Below are positions 1 to 7,892 of a stretch of DNA of 64,000 nt, one piece after another. The DNA comes from Acidobacteriaceae bacterium (GTDB lineage Bacteria > Acidobacteriota > Terriglobia > Bryobacterales > Bryobacteraceae), in assembly GCA_020247055.1 (NCBI GenBank), contig JADCJL010000173.1:1-64000 (forward strand), read 5' to 3'. The notes below the pieces were generated by a model that ran no database searches, was not told the origin of the DNA, and saw only the letters and a program-made list of their open reading frames with translations. The position numbers and the translations under genes were made by a program. Position 1 is the first letter of the stretch, and each line of letters starts with the position of its first letter.

Positions 1-50
1 CGACGATCTCGTCTACCGTTTCCCCGGCCTCCAACTTCTCCACAATCAGA

Positions 51-142
51 GCGCACAGGCCGCTTAGGCGCGGCACCAACGGGCGAGGAACTCGCCCACC
101 CTGCCGGGCCGAAGCGAGTCCGTTGTGCGCGATTCCTCAGAA
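51..142. repeat. 92-bp palindromic repeat, copy 1
   Basis: First unit of a tandem direct repeat. It begins GCGCACAGGCCGC and ends TTCCTCAGAA, and matches the next unit with only scattered differences. It is bounded by inverted arms (GCGCACA near the left end, TGTGCGC near the right). In the middle is a perfect 7-bp hairpin, GGGCGAG-GAA-CTCGCCC. The unit lies inside the DUF433 gene. The 5-mer TCAGA occurs just before copy 1 and at the end of both copies. Confidence 0.85.
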
Positions 143-233
143 GCGCACAGGCCGCGCAGGCCCGGCACCAACGGGCGAGGAACTCGGTCCTCCTGCCGGG
201 CCGAAGCGAGTCCGTTGTGCGCGTTCCTCAGAA
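143..233. repeat. 91-bp palindromic repeat, copy 2
   Basis: Second unit of the tandem repeat, immediately following the first. It has the same outer inverted arms (GCGCACA / TGTGCGC). It also has a second inner pair, GGCCCGGCA and TGCCGGGCC, which is perfect here but imperfect in copy 1. The central arm is weaker than in copy 1. The differences fall at stem positions, which suggests the RNA or DNA fold matters or that the two copies diverged separately. Confidence 0.85.
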
Positions 234-312
234 GAGACGGGAATCCGGGTGCCCGCCAGGCAAGGTTTGCCCAGCATCACGTCCGGGCGAATCTCAATCA
301 GCGAGGGCCCCG

Positions 313-504
313 TCATGGGGCACCCTCCGCGCCCCCGGCATCGGAAAAATCGCCCTCAGCGAACTGCATGGGTTCGATCACGTGGCCCCGCCACTCGAGG
401 ATCTCGAACTCCAGGCCCACCCCCGCAAACCGGGCCGCGATCCCGGAACCCAACCCCAGCCCGGAGTCCGCCCCTTCGTCTAGGCTCTCCCCGTCTGGCC
501 GCAT
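313..504 (-). CDS. small hypothetical protein (63 aa), uncertain
   Basis: An open frame from ATG at 504 would encode 63 residues beginning MRPDGESLDEGADSG and ending with an acidic tail. Its TGA overlaps the ATG of the DUF433 gene (ATGA), the coupling expected for a two-gene operon. The middle (LEFEILEWRGHVIEP) looks like ordinary protein rather than compositional noise. I recognise no family. The frame stays open further upstream to 660, over the end of the tyrosine-kinase gene, so openness alone is weak evidence in this GC-rich DNA. Confidence 0.35.
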   Translation of the reverse strand: MRPDGESLDEGADSGLGLGSGIAARFAGVGLEFEILEWRGHVIEPMQFAEGDFSDAGGAEGAP

Positions 505-589
505 CGTTTCGTCTGGGTTGCTCCTCTCTCCCTCCGGCGGCGTCCGCCGCAACGCGCTCCCAGTGGTACCGGCGCCGGAAAGCCCAGCC

Positions 590-2956
590 TCAGCCCTTCT
601 CCCCGTTCCGCTCCGTCCCCCCGTAGTAACCCTTGTACCGCTTGTAGTAGCCGCCCGCATACCCGTAGTACCCCCCCGGGCTCGCCTTCGGGTTCCAGTC
701 GTTCAGAATCGTCCCGATAATCTTCGTCCCGTCCTGCTGCAACTGGTTCCGCATCGCCTTCGCCGCGTCCCGCGTCGTCTTCCCCGCCCGCAACACCAGA
801 ATCACCCCCCCGGCCATCCGCGCCAAAATGCGCGCATCCGGAATCTGTAACATCGGCGGCGTGTCAATCAGCACCACGTCGTACTCCTCCCGCAGCGCGT
901 CCAGCAGCCGGCCCATCGCCGTCCCGTAAAGCAGATTCGTTGCCGACGCCACCCCCGGACCCGCCGGCAGCACCCACACCCCCGGCACCGTCGACTCCGC
1001 AATCACCTCGCTCGGCTTCACCGTCGCGTCCAGCAGCAGCGTCGTCAGCCCCCGCTCGTTCCCCACCCCGTAAATGCTGTGCTGCCGCGGCTTCCGCGTG
1101 TCCGCGTCAATCAGCAACACCCGCTGGTTAATCTCTGCCAGCGCCGTCGCCATGTTGCTCACCACCGTGCTCTTCCCCTCGCCCGGCCCCGCCGACGTGA
1201 ACACCAGCGCCTTCGGCCGCCCCTCGCCCTGCAGCCCCGCCGCGTTCTGCCCCGCAAACAGAATACTCGTCAACGCCGCCCGAAAGCTCTCCGCCATCAT
1301 GCTCGGCTTCTGCTGGTGCACCACCAGCTCCACGCGCTCCGCCAGCGCCTTTCCCGGCGCCTCCCCCAGCAGCCGCTCGTTGTGGATCGCCGCCTTCACC
1401 TTCTTGCTAGCCTTCCCGCCGCCCATCACGCGGTCACTCGGAATCACGCCCAACTCCGGCAGGTTCAAATAAAACTGCGCGTCTCCCGGCTCCCGCAGCG
1501 TCTTGTTCGCCCGGTCCGTCGTCACCACAAATCCCACCCCCGCAAAGACGCCCGCCAGCAGCCCCAGCGCCGCGTTCAGCGGCAGCACCGGCCGGCTCGG
1601 CCGCTTCGGCGGCTTCGCCGGGTCCACAATCCGCACGTTGCTCGCCCGAATCGCCCCCGCAATGCTCGCCTCCTTCACCTTCGAAAGCATCGCCTCGTAC
1701 AGCGTCCGGTTGCTGTCCACCTCGCGCTTGTAAATCCCGTACTGAATCCCCTTCTCTCCCTCATCGCGCACCAGGCTCGTCTGCTTCGCATAGTCCGCCG
1801 CCAGCAGCTTCTCCCGCCGCTGCGCCTCCTCGAACTCGTTCCTGATCCGCTTCAAGATCGCCCCGCGCTCCCGCTGGTACGCCGCGTCAATGGTCGCTAA
1901 CTGCGGCTCCAGCTTCTGCACCTTCGGGTAGCTCGCCGTGTACGTCGCCTTCAGCTCCGCCAACTGCCGCCGCAGCTCCGTCAGCTTCGTCGAATACTCC
2001 CGCAGCGTGGAATCGTTCAGCACATCCGGCAGCGTCTCCGGGCTCGCCGTCTCCGCCATCTCCCAGCGGCTCTGCTTGCTGATCCGCTCCGCCGTCGCTG
2101 CCGAAAGCCCGCTCTGCAACTGCTTCAGCTTCTCCTCGCTCACGCTCGCCTTCTCCTGCGTAAACAGCAGCCCGCTCTGCCGCGCGTAAGCCTGCAGCAT
2201 CTCCTCGCTCTTCTCGAGCTTCACCTTCATCTCGTCCAACTGCCGCGACAACCATTCTCCCGTCTTCTGCGTCTGCTGCCACCGCGCTTCCATGTTCTGC
2301 TCTATAAACTCATTGGTCAGCGTGTTCGCGTAGTCGCTCGCCAGTTGCCGGTCCGTACTCTCCACCAGCACTTCCACAATGCGCGTCTGTCCGCTCGCCC
2401 GCACCTTCAGGTTGTTCTTCGCCATCCGCAGCGCTGCGGCGTGCGTGTCGTTGCTCTCCTCTTCCGGCAGGTTCAGCGCCCGCCGCCACGCGCTCACGCG
2501 GTCCCCTTCCTGCTCAATCTGCCCGGGCTTCACCACCTTCAATTTATTGCTCACGCGCTCCAGCAGGCTATCGCTCTGCAGAATCTTGATCTGCGTCTGA
2601 ATGTCCATCATCGCGTTGAAGCCCTGCCCGTTGGCAAACTGCTGCACGGACCGCATGTTCAGAAAGTCGTTGTTGACGTCCTGCACCTCCAGCAGCGCCT
2701 TCGCCTGGTACACCGGCGTCATCGGCAGCGTAATCAGCACCGCCAGCAGCAGCCCCAGCACGCTGATCAGGATCACCGTCCCCTTCCGCCGCTGCAGTAC
2801 GCGCCAGTATTCGATTAACCCCGGTCCGTCCTGCTCCTCCTGCCCCGGCTCTGGGCCCGCTGCGCCGTAACCCGGCGGCACGACGTATCCCCGGTACTGC
2901 ACCCCCGGCTGCAAATCAACAATCTGGGGCAACGCCTTCTGTTGTGGGTGTTCCAT
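590..2956 (-). CDS. polysaccharide biosynthesis tyrosine autokinase (Wzc/GumC-BY-kinase fusion)
   Basis: 788 residues. It begins with a cytoplasmic stretch, one membrane segment (about residues 60-80) and a Wzz/GumC chain-length domain. Long coiled coils follow (about 200-420), then a second membrane segment near 465 and a C-terminal bacterial tyrosine kinase domain. Visible motifs are Walker A SAGPGEGKST (about 585-600), Walker A' VLLIDADTRKP (about 612) and Walker B VVLIDTPP (about 692). The tail is rich in Tyr (GGYYGYAGGYYKRYKGYY), as in BY-kinases that phosphorylate themselves. The family sets chain length and drives export of exopolysaccharide with the Wza-type pore. The gene lies 3 bp after the exporter gene, as last member of the operon. 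Length is normal for the fused Gram-negative form. Confidence 0.93.
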   Translation of the reverse strand: MEHPQQKALPQIVDLQPGVQYRGYVVPPGYGAAGPEPGQEEQDGPGLIEYWRVLQRRKGTVILISVLGLLLAVLITLPMTPVYQAKALLEVQDVNNDFLNMRSVQQFANGQGFNAMMDIQTQIKILQSDSLLERVSNKLKVVKPGQIEQEGDRVSAWRRALNLPEEESNDTHAAALRMAKNNLKVRASGQTRIVEVLVESTDRQLASDYANTLTNEFIEQNMEARWQQTQKTGEWLSRQLDEMKVKLEKSEEMLQAYARQSGLLFTQEKASVSEEKLKQLQSGLSAATAERISKQSRWEMAETASPETLPDVLNDSTLREYSTKLTELRRQLAELKATYTASYPKVQKLEPQLATIDAAYQRERGAILKRIRNEFEEAQRREKLLAADYAKQTSLVRDEGEKGIQYGIYKREVDSNRTLYEAMLSKVKEASIAGAIRASNVRIVDPAKPPKRPSRPVLPLNAALGLLAGVFAGVGFVVTTDRANKTLREPGDAQFYLNLPELGVIPSDRVMGGGKASKKVKAAIHNERLLGEAPGKALAERVELVVHQQKPSMMAESFRAALTSILFAGQNAAGLQGEGRPKALVFTSAGPGEGKSTVVSNMATALAEINQRVLLIDADTRKPRQHSIYGVGNERGLTTLLLDATVKPSEVIAESTVPGVWVLPAGPGVASATNLLYGTAMGRLLDALREEYDVVLIDTPPMLQIPDARILARMAGGVILVLRAGKTTRDAAKAMRNQLQQDGTKIIGTILNDWNPKASPGGYYGYAGGYYKRYKGYYGGTERNGEKG

Positions 2957-2959
2957 CGC

Positions 2960-3916
2960 TTACCGCCTCCAGATCAACATCCCGGTCGTCAACGCAATGG
3001 CCGACTCCGCGGTCCGCGCCAGCACCTTCTTGCTCGTGCTCGACGGGACAAATAGGATGTCGTCGCTCTTCATGGGCACGTCCGGCGCCTTCCCTTTCAG
3101 AATCGCGTTCAGATTCACGGCAATCTCAATGCGGTCGTTCGTCCCGTTCCGCCGCAGAATCTTACACTCTCGATCCGCCGGCTGAGGCCCAAACCCTTCC
3201 GCCATGCTCAGCGCCTGCAGCACGGTCACGTTCTCGCGTTCGGCCAGCGTAAACCCGCCCGACTTCTTCACGGTCCCCACCACGTACACCATCTCTGCCT
3301 TCGGCACGGTGATCACGTCAAACGGCTGGATCAGCAGATTCTCTTCCGGGTGTTCCGCGTTCATGATTCCTTTCACACTGACCTCGGCGACCGAGAATTC
3401 CCCCGACGGATCCCCTTTCGCCGAAGCCAGCGGTATCGCTCCGTACTGTTTTTTCCGGACGATCTTAATGGTGTACCCCGCTTCCGGCTTAAACCCACCC
3501 GCCTGCGAGATCACCTCGAGCAGAGTTTTTCTGCCCTGTAACTGATGCACCCCCGGAGAGGTGACTTGACCCAAAATCGAAATCGGCTGCGAGCGATATT
3601 CGGTGACCATCACGGTCACCTGCGGCTCTTTCACGAACTGGCGCAACTTTTCCACCAATTCCATTTCAAACGCTTCGATAGTTCTCCCCCCCGCGCGCAC
3701 CCGCCCAATCAAAGGGAGATTCAAAAATCCCCGTAAATCAATCCGGTAAGGTTTATCGGCAGCGGCCGCGGTACTCCCCGCGCCAAACTCTTCGAGGTCG
3801 AGCACCCGAATCACGATCTGATCATCGGGCCCCAAAGTATAAAGCGCCGCCGGCGCCGGCTCCTGCGCCAAACCAACGCCCAACGCCAACAAGAAACCGA
3901 AAGCCAAACCCCGCAT
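2960..3916 (-). CDS. polysaccharide export outer-membrane protein (Wza family)
   Basis: About 318 residues from ATG at 3916, which gives a clear signal peptide (MRGLAFGFLLALGVGLAQ). The mature protein opens with the polysaccharide-export domain (YTLGPDDQIVIRVLDLEEF). Two SLBB-type segments follow (ISILGQVTSPGVHQLQG and VYVVGTVKKSGGFTLAE). The family forms the periplasmic/outer-membrane channel for exopolysaccharide. The frame is open further upstream to 4072, but that extension runs through a perfect hairpin and would bury the signal peptide, so the internal start is preferred. The gene sits between the ribbon-helix-helix gene and the tyrosine kinase gene on the same strand. Confidence 0.9.
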   Translation of the reverse strand: MRGLAFGFLLALGVGLAQEPAPAALYTLGPDDQIVIRVLDLEEFGAGSTAAAADKPYRIDLRGFLNLPLIGRVRAGGRTIEAFEMELVEKLRQFVKEPQVTVMVTEYRSQPISILGQVTSPGVHQLQGRKTLLEVISQAGGFKPEAGYTIKIVRKKQYGAIPLASAKGDPSGEFSVAEVSVKGIMNAEHPEENLLIQPFDVITVPKAEMVYVVGTVKKSGGFTLAERENVTVLQALSMAEGFGPQPADRECKILRRNGTNDRIEIAVNLNAILKGKAPDVPMKSDDILFVPSSTSKKVLARTAESAIALTTGMLIWRR

Positions 3917-3943
3917 CCCCCCCCCAAAAAAACCACCCCCACC

Positions 3944-3978
3944 GCGTTGCGCCGGGGCATCGAGCCCCGGCGCAACGC
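3944..3978. repeat. REP-like perfect hairpin in the 5' leader of the exporter gene
   Basis: A perfect 15-bp inverted repeat (GCGTTGCGCCGGGGC / GCCCCGGCGCAACGC) around the 5-nt loop ATCGA, about 28 bp upstream of the exporter start codon. No T run follows on either strand, so it is not a classical terminator. It shares the GGGGC-N5-GCCCC core with the hairpin at 13423-13443. It may be an extragenic palindrome, or an attenuator that the NusG-like protein of this operon reads through. Confidence 0.75.
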
Positions 3979-4068
3979 CGGCAGCTAACCCACGCAACGC
4001 ATCGGCCGCCCAACCAGAAACTCCGCCAACCAAGGAGCCAGAAGCCATCCCCCGCCTCCACCCCCAAC

Positions 4069-4308
4069 TCACGCCTCCACCATCCGGCTCAACCGCGCCA
4101 CCTCTTCCCGCAACGCTACCAACCGGACGTCCAACTCCAATACCTTCCCCTCAATCGTCGACGGCTGCATCAATCCAAACATCGCGTCCCGCGCCAAATC
4201 ACTCACGCTCCGCGCCCCGCGCGACTCGCACAACCGCTTCAACTGGTTGTACTCCTCATCGAGCAGCCGTATGCTCACAATCTTCGTCCGGCGCTTAATC
4301 ATCGGCAT
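4069..4308 (-). CDS. ribbon-helix-helix (CopG-like) small protein
   Basis: 79 residues. The N-terminal half (TKIVSIRLLDEEYNQLKRLC, then ESRGARSVSDLARDAM) has the beta strand plus two helices of a ribbon-helix-helix DNA-binding fold. The C-terminal half (about 50-79) is a predicted coiled coil with heptad Leu/Val, likely for oligomerisation. The start overlaps the end of the NusG-like gene by 10 bp, so the two are translationally coupled. Family knowledge suggests a DNA-binding repressor or a partner in transcription control of the polysaccharide operon; the actual target is unknown. Confidence 0.75.
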   Translation of the reverse strand: MPMIKRRTKIVSIRLLDEEYNQLKRLCESRGARSVSDLARDAMFGLMQPSTIEGKVLELDVRLVALREEVARLSRMVEA

Positions 4309-4775
4309 GGTTCAATCCAGTCTCTGTCCACTTCCACCGCAACCGCCCGCTGCAGCGTCTCAATGTTTACCACCACGCGATCGCGCCCGTCGGCTGACTG
4401 CAAAATTCCCTCTACCCCCATCCACGCACCCTTCCGCAAACGCACCCGCTCCCCCTCTTTCAAGTACGGCCACGGCATCGCCATGCCGCCCTCTACCAAC
4501 TTCCGCATCGCCGCCATCTCGTGAACCTCCACCGCACCCACCACCTGCAGCACGCCCGGCGTCGAAATCACCGGCAGCGTCCGCCCGCCTTCCATCTGGC
4601 AAAAGACGTAACCGCTAAACAGCGGCTCCTCCATCACCTTCACCCGGTCGCTCCACCGCCGCTTCGTCTCGTACGTGGGCAAGAAACATTCGATCCCGCG
4701 CACTTCAAAATTCGCCGCGCAGCTCTTCTCCCCACGGCTCTTTACCCGCACTGCATACCAATCCTGCGAAAACAT
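4299..4775 (-). CDS. NusG-like transcription antitermination protein (UpxY/RfaH-type)
   Basis: About 158 residues from ATG at 4775. The NGN domain is evident (WYAVRVKSRGEKSCAANFEV, then IECFLPTYETKRRWSDRVK and PLFSGYVFCQME). A C-terminal KOW segment follows (LKEGERVRLRKGAWMGVEG). Specialised NusG paralogs at the head of capsule operons let RNA polymerase read through long polysaccharide transcripts. Here the gene is the first of four minus-strand genes leading to the exporter and kinase. The frame remains open to 4871, but the family fold starts just before the WYAVRV strand, so the internal ATG is chosen. Confidence 0.88.
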   Translation of the reverse strand: MFSQDWYAVRVKSRGEKSCAANFEVRGIECFLPTYETKRRWSDRVKVMEEPLFSGYVFCQMEGGRTLPVISTPGVLQVVGAVEVHEMAAMRKLVEGGMAMPWPYLKEGERVRLRKGAWMGVEGILQSADGRDRVVVNIETLQRAVAVEVDRDWIEPCR

Positions 4776-4913
4776 GACAGGCTTCGCCCCTTTCAGTCCC
4801 ATCATTCCGGTCGCATGGGTAAACTGAGGTACTCTCTGTTTTAGCCGCCTCGTATGGCATCTGTCAATCAAATTCCCTAGGCCAAATTGCGCATTTGTAC
4901 TACTCCTCCTACC

Positions 4914-5879
4914 ATGAAACGCTTAGCCGGACTCCTGTTCTCTACCCTATCCATAGCAGCCGCTGCCGCTATCTTGTTCATAGTTGGTCCGGATAAGCCC
5001 GGCGACACCAATACGGATCCGCTTAACCCTTTTCTCTGGGCCGATGCCGCCGAATCAGAAAACTCTGAAACGAAATTTCTCGAAGCCGCCCGCCTCGCCC
5101 CCCACCAACCCGCCATCCTGATCCGCGTCGCCAACTTCTACGTCGGCCGCGACGACTACCGCGGCGCCCTTCCCTATCTTCGCCGCGTCCTCTCCCTCAC
5201 CCAGGCCTACAACGGCATCGTCTTCAACTACTACCTCCGCGCCGGCGTCCCACTCGCCACGCTGATCCCTTCGGAACCCAAGCAATCCGCCGCTTTTCTC
5301 TACCACCTCATGGCCAATCAGCACCCCGAAGCCCCCACCGTCTGGCAGTCCATCGACAAAGCGCCCAAAGTCGATCCCGATCTTGCCCGCAATTGGGTCA
5401 ACTATCAGTTCTCCAATCGCCGATACCTCGACGCCAATGCCGTCTGGAAAAAATATGGGCCGTTCGCCGAACCCTCGCTCCTCGATTGGCGCTACACCCC
5501 GCACGATCACGTCGAAGTAACCCGCAATCCGCTTACTCTACGCTTCGACGGGACCTTCAACTCCGACTTCCGTCACGTCACCCGGAACTACATCCTGCCG
5601 CCCGGCCGTTATCTCCTGAACGTAGATTGGGAGTCAGAGCGAATCTCCACCAACGAAGGGCCTTTCGTCCAGGTTGCCGACCAGGCGCTCGCCCCTCTGC
5701 TGGGCACGAATCCGCGTGTGACAAATCATGTCGATTTCGCAATCTCCGCCGCCAATCCCGTCGCCCCCGTCACGATAATCCGCCGCCCTTCCATGAAATT
5801 CGACAACAAAATTCAGGGCACCCTCATCATCCACAAAATCGAAATCACCCCGCTCGAACGCGGGGCGTCTGCTCAGTGA
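4914..5879 (+). CDS. secreted or membrane-anchored TPR-like protein of unknown function
   Basis: About 321 residues from ATG at 4914, opening with an N-terminal hydrophobic segment ([20 protein letters not shown]). Residues of roughly 45-180 read like tetratricopeptide repeats ([34 protein letters not shown]). The C-terminal part is beta-rich, with no family I recognise. An upstream TTG at 4887 is possible but would bury the hydrophobic start. It is divergent from the NusG-like gene, so the 138-bp spacer should hold promoters for both. Position next to the polysaccharide operon suggests a role in exopolysaccharide assembly, which is inference. Its 3' end overlaps that of rlmN by 7 bp. Confidence 0.75.
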   Translation: MKRLAGLLFSTLSIAAAAAILFIVGPDKPGDTNTDPLNPFLWADAAESENSETKFLEAARLAPHQPAILIRVANFYVGRDDYRGALPYLRRVLSLTQAYNGIVFNYYLRAGVPLATLIPSEPKQSAAFLYHLMANQHPEAPTVWQSIDKAPKVDPDLARNWVNYQFSNRRYLDANAVWKKYGPFAEPSLLDWRYTPHDHVEVTRNPLTLRFDGTFNSDFRHVTRNYILPPGRYLLNVDWESERISTNEGPFVQVADQALAPLLGTNPRVTNHVDFAISAANPVAPVTIIRRPSMKFDNKIQGTLIIHKIEITPLERGASAQ

Positions 5880-6901
5880 ATCTGCACGAATTCCGTCGCC
5901 GCCATCTTTTTCAACTGCCCGCACGCCGCGTAAATATCCCGCCCTCGCGGCTTCCGCACAAAGCACGGCAGCTTCTCCATCACCGCCGCGTGGAACGAAG
6001 CCACTGTTTCCTCGCTCGGCGTCGCATACGGAATCCCCGGACCCGGATTCAGCGCGATTAAATTCACCTTCGCCCGGATATTCGCGAGCATTTTCGTCAC
6101 TCGTTTCGCATCCGCAAGCGAATCATTCACCCCGCCCAGCAGCACGTACTCAAACGTGATGTGCTCCCGCGGCTTCAGCGGAAAAGCCCGGCAAACCTCT
6201 AATAAATCAGCCAGATGGTACTTCCGCGTGATCGGCATGATCTCGCGCCGCTGCTCCTCCGTCGAAGCGTTCAAAGAGATCGCGAGTTTTGGACGAAGAT
6301 TTTCCTTGCCTAATTCCTCAATTTTGGGGATAATCCCTGAAGTAGAAATTGTCATCCGGCGCGGCGAAAATCCAACGCCTTTATCGTCGCAAATAATTTT
6401 TGTCGCTTTGATGACATTTTTCAAATTTAAGAGCGGTTCGCCCATGCCCATCATGACAATGTTTACGTGCTGGGACTTGGGATCGAGCCCGTGCTTACTA
6501 CAAATGTAGAGCACTTGGCCGACAATTTCGCCGGCCGTGAGGTTCCGCTCAAGGCCCATCTTGGCCGTGAGACAAAACTGGCAGTCCACCGGACAGCCCA
6601 CCTGGGACGAAATGCAGAGGGTATCGCGCCGCTCATCGGGCATGAGAACGGTCTCGACCGTCTTCCCATCTGCAGGCAAAGAAAGGAGATAGCGCGTCGT
6701 CCCATCTGCGGACGTATACGTTTCGCTCGCCGTCAGGCTCCCGATGGCCAGCCCTTCCCGCATTGCCGCGGGCAGCGCCGTAACGGCCTCAAGGCTCTCG
6801 ACGCGCTGCCGGTACAGAGCGTCGTACAGTTGTTTGGCCCGGAATGCCGGGGCCCCGCCCAACGCCCCCTGCAACTCCGTCAAATCCATTCCCAGCAACA
6901 T
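5873..6901 (-). CDS. rlmN: 23S rRNA (adenine-2503-C2)-methyltransferase / tRNA A37 methyltransferase
   Basis: 342 residues, normal length. The radical-SAM cluster motif CPVDCQFC (C-x3-C-x2-C) is present, preceded by CISSQVG. The two mechanistic cysteines of the RlmN/Cfr family can be assigned to the Cys of TLCISSQVG and the Cys near the end (AACGQLKKM). Typical RlmN blocks also appear: [27 protein letters not shown] and LAISLNA. The enzyme places a C2 methyl group on A2503 of 23S rRNA by radical chemistry. The start at 6901 has a GGAGG sequence 5 bp upstream. It is convergent with the preceding gene. Confidence 0.97.
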   Translation of the reverse strand: MLLGMDLTELQGALGGAPAFRAKQLYDALYRQRVESLEAVTALPAAMREGLAIGSLTASETYTSADGTTRYLLSLPADGKTVETVLMPDERRDTLCISSQVGCPVDCQFCLTAKMGLERNLTAGEIVGQVLYICSKHGLDPKSQHVNIVMMGMGEPLLNLKNVIKATKIICDDKGVGFSPRRMTISTSGIIPKIEELGKENLRPKLAISLNASTEEQRREIMPITRKYHLADLLEVCRAFPLKPREHITFEYVLLGGVNDSLADAKRVTKMLANIRAKVNLIALNPGPGIPYATPSEETVASFHAAVMEKLPCFVRKPRGRDIYAACGQLKKMAATEFVQIH

Positions 6902-6913
6902 CTTCCCTCCAGA

Positions 6914-7849
6914 TTACCCCAACCCCGGCACCCCACCCAATCCCTTCGCCGTCGTCACCCCCCGCACAATCGCCTGCCCCACCACATCCGCCGCCGCCAC
7001 CCCCAGCGCGCTCAGGTTCACCGTCTCCTCCCCCAGAGACAGCGCAATTACAATGTCCCCGTCGCTCATCGTGTGCCCCGGACTCAACGCCCGCAGCACC
7101 CCCGCCTGCGCCATCCGCGCCAGCCGCGTCGCCCCCACTTTGCTCAACTTTGCGTTGGTCGCCACCACCACCAACGTCGTATTCCCCCCCGTCAATCCGC
7201 CTTCCCTGCCCCCGCGCATCAACAACTCCGTGTCCACCAGCTCCGTGCTCGATGGCGAATGCCGCGCCCCCGCCACCAACCGACCCGTCCGCGGATCCCG
7301 CACATCCCCAAACGCATTCACCACCGCCAGCGCCGCCACCTTCACCTTCCCCATCCCGTGTGACGCTACGCCCACCCCGCCCTTCATCGCCTGGCCCATC
7401 CCCAACAACTTCCCCACCGTCGCGCCCGTCCCCGCGCCGACGCTGCCTTCCACCACCGGCCCCGCCGTCGCCGCCGCCGCGGCCGCCGCCCCCATCTCCC
7501 GCGTCGGACGCACGTCGCTCCGCCCCATCCGCAGGTCAAACAAAATCGCCGACGGCACAATGGGCACCCGCAACTCGCCCACGGCAAACCCCACGCCCTT
7601 CGCCTCCAAATAGTTGCGCACCCCGCACGCCGCCTCGAGGCCAAACGCACTTCCCCCCGCAAACACTACCCCGTGCACGAGGCCCGTAACATGCATCGGG
7701 CTCATCGTGTCAAACTCCTGCGTCCCCGTCGCCGCCCCGCCGATGTCCACCCCGGCTACCGCCCCGCCCTCGCACAACACCACCGTGCAACCCGTCAGCG
7801 CCTCATAATCCGACGCATGGCCCACCTTAATCCCGGCTATCTCAGTCAT
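6914..7849 (-). CDS. P1/DmpA-type N-terminal-nucleophile peptidase (L-aminopeptidase/D-esterase family)
   Basis: About 311 residues from ATG at 7849, giving MTEIAGIKVGHASDYEALTG, the standard N-terminus of this family. Further family blocks are GGAATGTQEFDTMSP, HGVVFAGGSAFGLEAACGV and the nucleophile region GGNTTLVVVATNAKLSK. That Gly-Gly-Asn-Thr-Thr is where family members self-cleave, making Thr or Ser the N-terminal nucleophile (here Thr). Activities in the family include release of N-terminal amino acids and beta-peptide hydrolysis; the substrate here is unknown. It lies 12 bp upstream of rlmN on the same strand. The frame extends to 7909 with non-family sequence, so the later start is used. 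Confidence 0.88.
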   Translation of the reverse strand: MTEIAGIKVGHASDYEALTGCTVVLCEGGAVAGVDIGGAATGTQEFDTMSPMHVTGLVHGVVFAGGSAFGLEAACGVRNYLEAKGVGFAVGELRVPIVPSAILFDLRMGRSDVRPTREMGAAAAAAATAGPVVEGSVGAGTGATVGKLLGMGQAMKGGVGVASHGMGKVKVAALAVVNAFGDVRDPRTGRLVAGARHSPSSTELVDTELLMRGGREGGLTGGNTTLVVVATNAKLSKVGATRLARMAQAGVLRALSPGHTMSDGDIVIALSLGEETVNLSALGVAAADVVGQAIVRGVTTAKGLGGVPGLG

Positions 7850-7892
7850 CCCTCCAGAGTGGCATAAGCCGCCTGTGCTAGCATCGAAACGG

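Larger units (their letters stand above)
1..316 (-). pseudogene. DUF433 family protein, disrupted by a tandem repeat and cut by the left edge
   Basis: Read on the minus strand from ATG at 316, the first 27 codons give a typical DUF433 start (IEIRPDVMLGKPCLAGTRIP, then V-S). The reading then enters the repeat block 51-233 and meets TGA at 139-137. Beyond the repeats the same frame gives LIVEKLEAGETVDEIV up to base 2, the usual DUF433 continuation. Deleting 51-233 (183 bp, 61 codons) joins the halves into GTRIPVSLIVEKLEAGETVD, exactly the family pattern, so this is an insertion into a once intact gene. DUF433 proteins are small helix-turn-helix proteins often encoded next to DUF5615/PIN-like toxins; the partner, if any, lies outside the window. 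The start overlaps the stop of the upstream small ORF as ATGA. Confidence 0.8.

Noticed and set aside
3917-4072. N-terminal extension of the exporter gene to an ATG at 4072
   Set aside because: It runs through the 15-bp perfect hairpin and would put a Gly-rich stretch before the signal peptide.
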